From positions 20,710,501 through 20,774,500 of the forward strand of contig JASXTE010000016.1 in NCBI GenBank assembly GCA_030280995.1: a stretch of DNA of 64,000 bases. Direction: 5' to 3'. A model generated the notes under the pieces. That model had not been told where the DNA came from. It saw nothing but the letters and a program-made list of their open reading frames with translations, and made no database searches. This document shows positions 47,244 through 58,026 of the stretch, piece by piece (positions within the stretch are counted from its first letter, which is position 1; every line of letters begins with the position of its first letter). This DNA comes from Hemileia vastatrix. Its lineage: Eukaryota; Basidiomycota; Pucciniomycetes; Pucciniales; Zaghouaniaceae. Made by a program: the position numbers and the translations under genes.

Positions 47244-48619
47244 ATGCCTCATCATCATAGATCTTCTCCAAGGCAGATTTTCCCCAGTTGTTCTTCAAAT
47301 CCCACTTTCTCCTGCTCAGCTGAGAAATCAAAAAACCATTTAACTAAAAAAAGATGATCACCTCATACTTATCGACTGGCTGAAAATTAAAACTAATTAT
47401 GATTCTTATTATGGTACAGAGAATGAAACTAAAGTAGGAGAGCCCCCTGCATCAAAAGGCAATGGATATATTCTATTGGCTAATGAATTATGAAATAAGG
47501 GAAAGAGAAGGATTCATCTTTTTCCTAAATAGATGTCTGAACACTTCAAGCACTATCAAGCCAGATACAAGAAGGGTAAGACTCTTTCATCTTCCACTGG
47601 TTTTGGAGTTACTGACCTTGATATCAGTAAGAGCATCAAATCTATAGATAATAAATTTGCCTCTTTATGTCCTTACTATAAAGAGATGGATTCCATATTT
47701 GGAGAGCAAGCCAATTTTAATCCTGAAAACATGTTCAATGGAGAAGATGCTATCTCCAAACATGATTTTAAAAGAAATCTTTTTCCTTCCCCTTCCTCCA
47801 CTCAAGCCTACCTTAATTTGACTTCCACCAATCTAGATATCTTTTCAATAGATCCTTATTGAAGTATATAAACCAGCCTGATCTAACTCAAGTGATCTTT
47901 TATTTCTTGTATAGTTGTTTTAATTTTTTTTATTTACATCTCTTTTTTTTTATTTCTAAAAAGGCTTATGAACAAACCAACAATCCTCAAGCAGGGAAGT
48001 CTGAAGATAGAATTGATGATGAAGAAGAAAATGTTACCTCCAAAAAAAATCAAAGACCATCAACTAATCTTAATTTCAACAGTCAAAGAAAACAAAACAG
48101 AGATAGATTTTCGGAAACCCCTTTTTCTTCCATTGATGATTTTTTGGATGAAAGTGATGCTGGTAAGTGATAGAATACCTCTCAATAATTTAGTAAGCTT
48201 TTCTTTTCTTTTGTTAAAATTTATTTTTACTCTAGTTAAAGTTGAAGTTTCAAGTGATACTCTTAACTTTCAATAGCAACAATGGGAGCTCTCTTTACAC
48301 AGGGATGATAGGACACAAGACTTGGAGGAGAAGAAATTTGAGCTCTCTTTGCAGAGGGAAGAGAAGGTACAAAACTTGGAGGAAAACAAATTCAAGACTT
48401 TTTTTACAGAGGGATGAGAGGGCACATGACTTGGAAGAGAAGAAATTTGAGATAAAGAAAGAGGAAAAGGTTCTCAAGTACAATTCTGTATTGGATCAGA
48501 TGAAACTAAAGTATCAACTTGAAGATGGTTCAAAAAAGAAAGTTTTCTTTATAGAATGCATTAAATCTAATAATTCAGTTGAGGAAATTGAATGCTTAAT
48601 GAAAATGATTGATGAGTAG
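47244..48619 (+). pseudogene. SANT/NAM-like Harbinger accessory gene, broken copy
   Basis: The frame starting MPHHHRSSPRQ at 47244 aligns with the intact gene at 9988-11336. Frameshifts and stops lie between about 47340 and 47535 (including a TAG at 47532). The DNA-binding second half (MSEHFKHYQARYKKGKTLSS) is open from 47535 to a TGA at 47860-47862. The acidic second exon (ENVTSKKNQRPSTNLNF) and the boundary at DAG with a GTAAGT donor at 48163 are preserved. The coiled-coil third exon is shifted near 48290 and then open to 48619, ending KKKVFFIECIKSNNSVEEIE. It lies next to the element's terminus, as in the first copy. Not functional. Confidence 0.8.
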
Positions 48620-49716
48620 TTTTTTTATTTCTTTCATATTTCATTTGTTGATAATTATTTGTACATGAAGGTGAACTAGTATAATCATTTTCTCCCTTAT
48701 ACATCTTCCCATCTCATAATATTCTCATGTGTTTTTTATTTTAAATTATTTTACAATATTATACATTTTTAGAATCCAGTACTCATTGAACAAGAACTAG
48801 AAAGACAAAAGTTAGTTGACCTTCCTGATGGTAACCTGATCAATTCTATAAATGATTTCCATTTAGAAAATACTAGAGCCAAGTTTTCTATTTCAACTTT
48901 TGGGTCAAAATTTTAAGTATCTTTTTCTTTATTTTAACTTGAATATATATCATAATCTGATTCCCTTATATGAAATTAAATGATTTTTCCATTTGATGGT
49001 ATGATATTTTTTTATCTAAAGATTTTGGTGAATAGAGTAGAGCATAAATCTTAGAAGCAAAGAGATTAAGAAGCTCAATTACTTAGATATAGAAGAACAA
49101 GTAAGCTCCTTGATATTTATTGTTTAAAATAAAAACTATGGAAAGTTAAAAAAAAAACTCCAGGCAGAGGAAAAAACTGACCATCTTGAAATAAATTTAT
49201 TTTCTTATTTACAATGACATTTATCAAAGAAGAAACAACAATGTTATTGATTGATTTGAGAAAGATTTAAATAAGAAAGAATTTAGTGATTGTCACACTA
49301 GAAAATCTTTGATACTTGTGTTTTTTACACAATTTAGCAATGATTGTCTCCTAGATTTTGAACTTGAAGTCTGACACAGATACCCATATTAACAAAATAT
49401 TTAGCCATATATTATTATTGATCCATACAAGAGGATAAAAGAATACTCAATTATCAACTTACTCAGCCTTCCTTGCCTCTTTTATTTCTCATGGGGGTTT
49501 CCCAAGGGTTCATAAGATAATCTCTGCTTTTTTGAAGTGCCCTCATGATTAAGATCCTTGAAGTCTTGTTTTTGTTTTTTCTCCTAGAATACTCAGGAGA
49601 AGAAGAGGTATGTAAGATTCCAGATGAAGATGAAGATGTCGGATGAGTTTGACTCTGTTTAAAATTTAAAAAATTAAATAAAATAAGTTAAAAAAAGCAT
49701 GCCACTCACCTTTAAC

Positions 49717-49782
49717 AACCAAGGTCGCTATAACAAGCAGCAACTTTGGTTCCCTCCCAGCCAGGATGAGCCTGGCTGGGAG
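49717..49782. repeat. Hairpin doublet related to the 17.5-18.2 kb cluster
   Basis: Two adjacent stems: AACCAAGGTCGCT with AGCAACTTTGGTT (49717-49751), then CTCCCAGCCAGG with CCTGGCTGGGAG (49754-49782, 12 bp perfect, 5 nt loop). The same pair of stem types occurs at 17654-17728 and, in nearby order, at 18023-18149. Confidence 0.8.
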
Positions 49783-50084
49783 AGAACTAAAAAAAAGGTA
49801 GAAAAAAAAGAAAAAAAAATAAGCACCAAAATAAAAAAAAGTCACACAGTTAAAAACCAAAGCCAAAAAATAGTGGAAGAAAAAAAAAGGTGAAAAATAT
49901 GGAGGAAAGAAAGATAATGAGTAATCTAAATAGCCCCTTGTTGTTAGGGAGGAAGATTCATCTTATAAACTTACAGATTTCATGTATTTCAATTTTAAGA
50001 ACTTTCAGATTTAAGAATGTAGGCTATTTACTATTTAATTAAATAGAACAAATGTGCTTCCTTCAGGTCTGTATGGGGTTTTAA

Positions 50085-50330
50085 GTGGGGTTGTTTAGTT
50101 TTAGCCCCCCCAACAACAAAAATATTTGTTGGAAGATGTCTGTTGGGGCTTTAAGTGGGTTTTATTAGTTGTACCCCCCCCACCAACAAAAATATTTTTT
50201 GGAAGATGTCTTTTGGGGCTTTAAGCAGGGTTTATTAGTTGTAGCCCCCCCCCACAAACAGAAATAAGTTCTAGAAGATGTCTGTTAGGGGTTTAAGTGG
50301 GTTTTATTAGTTGTACCTTAAACAGGTTTT
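50085..50330. repeat. Minisatellite, about three units of 84 bp
   Basis: Each unit contains GGAAGATGTCTGTTGGGGCT, a TTTAAGTGGGTTTTATTAGTTG stretch and a run of 7-9 C. Located just upstream of the dioxygenase relic. Confidence 0.85.
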
Positions 50331-50589
50331 TTGTTTTTTGTTTTAATTTAAAGCTGATTTAATATGAAAAGAAGAAAAAATGGACATCCAAACAAGAGAT
50401 CTTATTTCAGAAGGGAGGGAGAAGCCTGGAGCAATGAGGTGGGAACTGATTTGAAAAGGTTTGATACCAAACCTATCTGTTTCAGGAGGGTGTTACATCT
50501 CATGGCCCTCTCCCTGCATTCTCTGACTCTCACAACACTGTAACCTACTGCATAGCTCATGTCTCACCAAAACCTTCAGTAATTCAACC

Positions 50590-51558
50590 TTCTAATCATA
50601 AAATTCATCTGGTGATTGTGAAGTCCTTTTAACTTGAAGAATTGATGAGCTTGGGGATGTTGGAAGATTCCAGGAAATGTTATGAATACCTAAGAATGTT
50701 GAAGCCTAAAATAAAGACTGATTCTGCTCATAAAAAAGGAGGTGGTGAGGTTGATATGTATGCCACTGGAGAAAAAGCTGCTACTCAACATATATTTGAC
50801 ATCAGTAAGTAAATGTATTAATTTTTAAACTTCATTATACTTATCAAATATCCAGGTCTTAATATAAATTTAAAAATAGATGATGAAAACTACAGGAGGG
50901 TTTAGAATTCATGTTTTCTTTATACAACTTTTTATTTAAGCATTTTGCTTCAAAGTGCTATCATAACTCTCTGAAACTGGAGATTTAACTATATCTACCT
51001 TTTTATGATGGTGTTAATTCTTTTGGAGGCTTCTCCAATGTCCCACACAAAGATTTGGATGTCAGTGATCTTAGCCTGGTTGGTTGGTGGCCAAAAACTT
51101 TAGATGGAATTTTGGATGAAGATTATTGGAAGAAAGGCATACTTAGACAACATGGAGGCCACTTTATCTTTCCAGAGCTCAAGTATATGGTAGATTTTGA
51201 TAGGTGTGATGTTTTATGGGTGGTTATTTGGCCTTCTAATAAATTATATCATCAAACCACTCCTGTAAAACAGTTTTCTAACTTTTCAAGGCTAAGTTCT
51301 TCTATTCAATTGAGTAAAAGACTAACAAAATATATTACAACATTAGAAATGCTTATACCAGATTTTTTAATGTCTGATTGTATAAAGATGAATGAAAAAG
51401 AAAAGTTAGAATACTTACATGATAGCTTTCTTCAAAAATTATTGGATAATACTGGTTGTTTAGAAATTGATAATAATAATTATTATTATCAAAAGGCATG
51501 TATATCATTAGAAAAATACATTAAATTTTATGAGAATGGGAAACTTAAATACATATAG
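50590..51558 (+). pseudogene. TET/JBP-like 2OG-Fe(II) dioxygenase, second Harbinger copy, broken
   Basis: Coding similarity starts near 50602 (HLVIVKSF), with a TAA at 50630-50632. It continues through ELMSLGMLED and the Gly-rich KKGGGEVDMYATGE to a donor at about 50804. The catalytic part resumes around 50950 and is open from 51055 to the TAG at 51556-51558. PHKDLD gives the HxD iron ligands, GGHFIFPELK the conserved strand, and WPSNKLYHQTTP the distal His. A charged tail follows. Exon structure matches the gene at 19286-21195, but the sequence is well diverged from it and from the copy at 8494-9141. The catalytic residues are kept although the frame upstream is broken. A truncated product starting downstream cannot be excluded. 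Confidence 0.7.
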
Positions 51559-51729
51559 ATTGAGGGATAGAAGAGGAGAGGAGGAAAAGGATATGGGGGA
51601 TGAAAGAAAAAAGAATGAAAGATATTAAGAAATTTAAAGGAGTTGTGCTGAGAAATGATGGAGTATGATTGGCATAATGATAGAGAATAATACAGTGGAA
51701 AGTAAGTTTTTTGATTCAAGGGGGGGGAG

Positions 51730-52885
51730 GAGATGGTGCAGGTTTAGGATCTTCTTCTTCATAAATATCATACCACTCATCCTTCAAATCAGCTAAGATA
51801 TTATGCACTATTACAAAAGTCATTATCCAATGATTTGCTGTTTTGAGGTCCAATTTTTTATGAAATTGGACTCTAAGCTCACAGAGACTAGAAAATATTC
51901 CCTCTCAAATTCCAATAGCATGTTTAATTTGTAATCTTGATTGTGCTAGATGATAATTAAACATTGTCTTAGGATCATTTTATAATGTTGCACCTTAGAA
52001 AGCAGGTATAATGTATTTTCCACTTGCATATGCTGAGTCTGCAAGGAGGTACTGAGATTCATCAAAGTATTTGTCAAGATTTTGAGTAATATTTATTCTT
52101 TGGAACACAGACGAGTCATGACATGAGCCAGGGCAGCCACTATGAAAAGCTATAAACTTTTAATTAACATTGCACACAAGTTGAATAGCAATAGAGTATC
52201 TAGAAAGAAGATAAAAAGTTAGTTCATGAATGATGAGAATTTGGAGAACATTTCATAGAAATCTTTTTTTGCAATCAAAATAATGGTTGCCATCATGAGC
52301 AGGCTTTTGGCTCAATGGTATACTTGTACCATCAACAAAACCTACACAGCCAGAGAAGCCTTCAGCTTGCATTACTTGAGAGGATTCAAGTTGCTGTTGT
52401 GGAGTTGGCCAAGCAAGTGTTTGAGACTTGAGAGAAAGGATAGCAATCATAGAGTGCTTGGTGTATAATATGACAGTACCATATCCTACTGTAAAGAGAT
52501 TATCTAAACATCTTAGAGCAGCACCATTTCCCTTTGAACCAAAGCAACATAGTGTGACAGCAAGTTGAAAGGCAGGATTACCCTGTTTGTTATAGGAATT
52601 ATTATGGAAGATAGGATGATTGGAGATGAGTTGTAAAAGTTTCAAAAAAGAATCAGGAGAAATTTGAAAAAGTTGTGCGAAGTTTAAATGAGGAATTTCA
52701 AGAATTGAGGCAAGATCATATCTGGGATCATGATAAAGATTCGGCCCCCTTGGGATGATGTAACACTTTTTGGAAAAAAAAGACATATAAGCTAAAGTGT
52801 CTTCCAAACCAGAGTCAGCAGCTAAATTTAAAGTGATAGCATTCATAGCTGAGTGAATTTTCATCCTAGTAGAGAGGTGCTTCAT
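51730..52885 (-). pseudogene. PIF/Harbinger transposase, second copy, broken
   Basis: From the ATG at 52885 (MKHLSTRMKIH) the frame is open through GFVDGTSIPLSQKP (first Asp) to the intron near 52255, which matches the intron of the copy at 6029. After the splice, YSIAIQLVCNVN is followed by an in-frame TAA, then CHDSSVF (second Asp). Two further stops flank the GATL segment, and there is another in the helix after HAIGI. The catalytic Glu codon reads AAA (Lys). The C-terminal helix ANHWIMTF and an acidic tail end near 51730. It pairs with the SANT/NAM-like relic at the other end of this element. Not functional. Confidence 0.85.
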
Positions 52886-52979
52886 TATTGTTGATAAAAG
52901 GTTTAGGTGATGAGGGAAACAGAACTTTGCCACCAAATAAGCAGGTGGGGTGTGTAGATAGAAGAAAATGTTATGTGTT

Positions 52980-53258
52980 TGCCACCAAAATTAAGTAGCA
53001 TACAGTGAAGAGAGACATATAGATGGCTTCCTCAATTATATGTCATGTGATTTTCTTACAAATGAATCATGGATGTGATGAGTTTGGGATCAGGAATTAG
53101 GTATGGCAATGGGAGGTGGGATAATGCATTATCATTCAATCCTTATCTACTAGCCCTGGGGCTAGTGGATAAGAATCTTCCACAATTAATAATGTTGGAT
53201 CCGGAAAAAAAAACTTCCTGATCCCTAATTGTGGATCCCTGAACATTGATACCCCCTA
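52980..53258 (-). repeat. Harbinger left-type terminal region (inverted)
   Basis: Reverse complement of the conserved 350 bp left end. It includes the palindromic ATCCACTAGCCC/GGGGCTAGTGGAT segment near 53140-53180 and the terminus GGGGGTATCAATGTTCAGGG at 53237-53256. Confidence 0.85.
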
Positions 53259-53735
53259 TTAAAAATAAAAAAGTGGTCCCCTTTAAGGTCTTCCTATGCA
53301 AAATCAATCATAAGATAGATAATAGCAATTATCGGCTTCTATTGCAATAGACATGTCATGCTCTGATTGTCACTATTGATGATAATTCAACTTCAACAAA
53401 CAAGGATAACTAAAAATAAAATAAAACTAAAACTAAAGAAAAAAAAAAACAAAAAACTAGCAATCACAAAATACATAGAAATCTATCGTGCAATATCAGG
53501 CTTTTTCTTGTCCCTAACACAAAATTGGTTATTCATCTATACCCTAACTTTAATCATTAAACATTGAAAAGCAGATCAATAAACAAATGAATGGGTTTTC
53601 AATTAATAATCATAATCATAATAATATATTGGAAAAATAAAATAAAATGAAGATGCTCTTTTTCCTTTGCGAAATGATTGGTGATGGATGAATTATCGAT
53701 CATATATATACATATATATATATATATATATTTGC
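53259..53735. other. Spacer between Harbinger element and RIB3
   Basis: AT-rich DNA with a TA-type microsatellite near 53702-53731, which is just downstream of the RIB3 stop. No gene seen. Confidence 0.55.
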
Positions 53736-54810
53736 TCAATTAGGATAGGATGATAATTTTGATAAGCTTTGACGATAAGTTACTAAATCGGAAATGCTGA
53801 TCATCTTTAAACCCCATTCTTTTGCAAACACGTATGAATCTCCTCGTCGAGCCATTGTACCTTGAGGACATTCCGGTTTGACTAATTCACAAATTACTCC
53901 ACCTGGTGGTAATCCAGCTAAACGACATAAATCTATGGTATATATATCAGGATGGGGTTAGAAATATGTTAGATAGAATAATCTTCAATTATCAAATGTG
54001 TCAAGTTAAAATGTTGGCGTTAACATGAAAATAAGTCTCTTTTTTTCACATTTCTTTCTTTCTTTATTTTTTTTAAATAAGTGGGATGCTTAAAAAGATA
54101 AAAAGAAGACTAACCAACTGCAGCTTCAGTGTGACCACGACGAGTCAACACACCACCATTCTTAGCTCTCAGAGGAACCAGATGCCCAGGCCTAGAAAAA
54201 TCTTCTGGTTTACTATTTTCATCTACTAACTTGGTTGCTGTCAATGCTCTGTCATGAGCAGAAATACCACTTGAAGTTCCTTTACGTGTATAGTAAGTAA
54301 TATTGTTAAAGGGGGAGATGGATTAGATTTATTGCGTTGAAGGAATTAAAATGAAGAGAATTATATTAAACACCTTTTCTATAGTCCAAAGTCTGACAGT
54401 AACTTGTTCCATGTGGATCAGAGTTGTCGTTGCTAGAAATCATGAGTGGTATTTCTAGCTGTTTTAGCTGTTCTTCTGGTAAAGCAACACATACAAATCC
54501 ACTGAAACCCAAACATAAATATCAAGACATTCTCATTAAGATATTAATCAACACCAATCCCTACTCGGGTCCACAAAAATGAGACTTTTTTTAAAAAATA
54601 CCTAGTATATCGGATAATCCATGCCATGGTTTCGGTAGTTACTTTACAAGCTGCCACAATTAAATCACCTTCATTCTCCCGATCTTCATCATCTACAACA
54701 ACTAAACATTCTCCTCTCTTAAAAGCTTCAATTGCCGTTTCAATCGTATCCAAACTGACAATAGTACCCGTTTGATCATTATCAGTAGCAGTTTCAGTTG
54801 TGCTGGTCAT
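53736..54810 (-). CDS. RIB3: 3,4-dihydroxy-2-butanone 4-phosphate synthase (riboflavin biosynthesis)
   Basis: Four exons (54810-54602, 54501-54374, 54279-54115, 53932-53736) join with consistent phases into 232 residues. The enzyme converts ribulose 5-phosphate to formate and dihydroxybutanone phosphate, one of the two precursors of riboflavin. The metal/substrate loop [12 protein letters not shown] is at residues 39-50. [15 protein letters not shown] forms across intron 1, and [11 protein letters not shown] follows intron 2. [20 protein letters not shown] leads into [19 protein letters not shown] across intron 3, and CELV precedes the end. All conserved acidic residues and the His of GHTEA are present. 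The bacterial GTP cyclohydrolase II fusion is absent, as in fungi. It is flanked by Harbinger copies on both sides yet undamaged. Confidence 0.97.
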
Positions 54811-55857
54811 GATATATATATGTTTATGTTTATTTATTTTGTCTTTGCGGTTTTCGTCTGCGTTGAATTCTGGTTAGAAGAATATTCTAAGTGTCATTTG
54901 ACAACTTTAACCCTTGAATTGAATAAATAGACCCAGCTTTTATAACACGATTGTTGAATATTCTTTACTTTCATAATCTATATTGTACATAGTGAAAATA
55001 TAGACTAGACACTCACTGAAGAATCACCTTTTTTCAACGGTTTTTATTTTTTTATTTTTTGCAAAATGTAAAACCGGGTTCTTGAGTGATTTCTTTTGAC
55101 GATTCGTAACACAATATATATATATATATTTTAAAATGTGAGTCGTTCTTGTCTTGAATTATATGTCTTTAATGAATTGTAATTTTATTTTAAATCTCTT
55201 TTCGTCTTTAGCATGAAAAAGATTTTTCTTATGATGGATGATGGATGATGATGCTTGTATGTTTAAGTTGAAGTGCAGTATAGTGTGGACAAGATGAAAA
55301 GTTTGTAGAACTACTCAATTAAAATTTTCGTCCACCTTATTTATTCAATATTAACCCTCATAATGAATATTATCAATCTGCTACTAGACTAGATATATAA
55401 GTGCATGCATAATCCATTCATTATGAGTCATGATCATTACAGCAAGACGTACAACACCAACACTCGTTGGCGCCCAAGTTGATGAGATTTTTCTTAACTT
55501 TGCACCCTATTGTTATAGCCAGCTGACTTGAAAATTCACACCAACAATTAGATAAACAGTCAAAAATCTGGTTCAAAGTTGTAAAATTTTATCAACTTGT
55601 GTATCTCAACCAAACCCTTCTTTGGTATGTACACATACATAGCTTTAGTATACTAGTGCATGTTTGAAAGAAGTTTTGAAATTTATTGGACAAAATGATT
55701 AATATTTGACTATGGAATAGGGGATATTTTTTTTAAATATGTTGGTTAATTTCATTATCAAGTGTCAATATTTATGTCTCAAAGTTTCAAAAAAAAAAAA
55801 AAAAGTAAACCAAAAATTCCTGACATGGTTATATATAATATATTTATTTCTTAAAAT
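54811..55857. other. RIB3 upstream region and AT-rich spacer
   Basis: About 1 kb with a TA run near 55113-55131. Presumably contains the RIB3 promoter. No regulatory site could be named. Confidence 0.5.
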
Positions 55858-56225
55858 CTCATCTGGCTAGGGGAATGAAGGCAAGTTCAACTAATTGGCT
55901 AGGTACAAGTGGTGAGTGATGATCATCAGGCGCTAGGTAACAGGGCAATTGACAGGATGACAAGGGGGAGGGGGGTGGGCAAAATGGGGTGGGCTCTCCA
56001 GCCTTCACATAAATGTCTATTTTCTGAGAATTTCTGAGGGAGAATAGAGACATTGTTTCAATATCAAGTCATCAACCCCAGCATGAAAATGAGCACTTCA
56101 ACCATGAAGAAGGGAATGTGATTAAAGAGGGGAGGCAGCAGGGATTCAAACCCACAACACACAAGTCAAGATGACTAGCAGCCATCCAAGCAATAATCTT
56201 ACAACATAGACCATCTTGTGCCAAT
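55858..56225 (-). mobile_element. Possible tRNA-derived SINE
   Basis: On the minus strand, 56222 to about 56130 reads like a tRNA gene head. An A-box-like TGGTCTATGTTG is followed about 55 bp later by a B-box-like GGGTTTGAATCCC. Acceptor pairing is poor, so it is not a functional tRNA. Downstream, to 55858, is unusually GC-balanced DNA for this region. No tail or target duplication was found. Confidence 0.4.
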
Positions 56226-56689
56226 AGGTTAGATATGCATTATGCAACATGAATTATGCAAATGATTTTCATATCAGATGGAATATCAGTGACAAGTTTC
56301 ATCTTTAAATTTCCTTCATACTTTTTTACTTCAGGCTATGATGCAGGTAAGGTAGAAATGATATCAATAAATGATGCTAAAGCCTCAGAGACTAAGGTTA
56401 CTGGAGTGGGAATGTTGGATCTAAATCATGTTATAGCCCTTGGCCCATTACATCCTTGACAAATGAGTTACATTTTGTACATCTGCACACTTTCACAAAA
56501 ATGGTGGTAACTCAAGTATCTCTTTGAACCTGTGAACCACTTACTCCATGGGATTTACAAGAAGATTTGTCTTACAATGGGTTAAAGCTCAAATTACATG
56601 GTTCTGATTGTTGTGCTTTTAAGTTTGATTGGGAGTTTTTTCTTGATGGTGCATGAAGCATTTTCATCAGTGACCATCAAGTTATTATC

Positions 56690-57550
56690 TTAAGGAAAAT
56701 GATGAAGTGTCATGTTTGAGTATACCATGGATATAGAGAAGGAGAAAATGATATGAGAAAAAATCTAGAAAATGATGATATGTGATTTTTCAGTATAAAA
56801 TGATGATGGGAAAAGGGCTAATGAAATTAGTAAAAACTTAGTGAAGGATGAAATGAATTATTTAAGTATAAAATTATAACTGAAAAGTTGCACTTGAGAT
56901 GATTTAAAAGCTATTAAATGTTAAAGTACAATATCTGAGTATGAGATTGAGATGAAAAAATGGCTAGCAAATGAAGAAATGTGATATTTTAGTATAAAAT
57001 GATGATGGAAAAAAGACAAATGAAATTAGTAAAAAGTTATAAAATGATGAAATGTAATATTTGGATAGAAACTAATGGTTTCAAACATGCAAGTGAGATG
57101 AGTAAAAGGTTAGTAAGTGATAAAGTGTGATATTTGAGTGGGAAATTAAGATGGAAAAGTGGAAAATGGAATGAGAAAAAAGCTAGTAAAGGATGGAAAG
57201 TAATATTTTAGTACAAAATGATAATGGAATATGAAAAATTGAGATCAGTAAATCTTAGTGATTAATCAAATATGTTATTTGAGTATAAAATCAATATGAA
57301 AAAGGGGCATATAAAATGAGAAAAAAGCTATTGAATGATCAAATGTTTTATTTCAGTACCAAATGATGATAGAAAAAGAAAAAATAAGATAAGAAAAACT
57401 AGCAAATGATGCAATGTAATATTTGAGTATAAAATTATGATTTTAAATTTTCAAGTGAGATAGACAAAAAGTTAGTTAATGATGAAGTGTGTTATCTGAA
57501 TATGAAATTTTGATGAAAAATTTAGAAAGTGAGATTTATAAGTAAGATAT
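56690..57550. repeat. Diverged tandem repeat, about ten units of 80-95 bp
   Basis: Units contain versions of GTGATATTTGAGTATAAAAT, GATGATGGAAAA and GAGAAAAAAGCTAGTAAATG. No coding frame survives across units, so this looks like an old minisatellite. Confidence 0.8.
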
Positions 57551-57864
57551 AACTTTATCAATGTGAAGAATAGTGATAGTGTTTTATAAAAAGGTGATGC
57601 GGCCTAGCAAGTTAAGAAAAACCACCATGCAATATGAGGAGCCAACTTGCTTGACAGTCTGCAAAAATGAACCTAAATTCATATTTATTTTAGCACACAA
57701 TGAAGAAGTGGTGAAACAATTATGAAAAGATCATGGAGTCTCCTTGAACACACATTGAATAAAATTTAAACATTTATTGAAGTATAGTTGATCAATAGTG
57801 CAAAAATTATTGAGGCTGGACTTACTGAAATTTTTGAAAGAATATTACTATAAATGAATCCCAC

Positions 57865-58026
57865 TGTCAGCCAGGCTATATTAAGAGGCAAGTAAAATCT
57901 TATGTTAAATTAAAATAAGAAAAAATTGGATTTAAAATATATACAAATTAATTATTATATTAAAATAAAATTATAAAACAATATGTTTTAAATAAATTGT
58001 TATATTAATTTTATAATTATATATAA
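57865..58026 (+). repeat. LTR fragment, cut by a Harbinger insertion
   Basis: It starts TGTCAGCCAGGCTA like the LTR at 545 and ends where the Harbinger terminus begins at 58027. Confidence 0.5.

Larger units (their letters stand above)
43942..53258 (-). mobile_element. Second PIF/Harbinger element, inverted, with nested LTR insertions
   Basis: The right-type terminus begins TAGGGGATATC at 43942, is interrupted by LTR DNA, and resumes TATCAATGTTGACC at 46947. The left-type terminus ends at 53258 (CATTGATACCCCCTA). Contents: SANT/NAM-like relic (47244-48619, +), TET/JBP-like relic (50590-51558, +) and transposase relic (51730-52885, -). Order and orientation of transposase and SANT gene mirror the first element. 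The dioxygenase relic is in the opposite relative orientation. Confidence 0.7.

Noticed and set aside
56130..56225. Functional tRNA gene
   Set aside because: Promoter boxes are present but the acceptor stem does not pair and no clean anticodon arm could be drawn.
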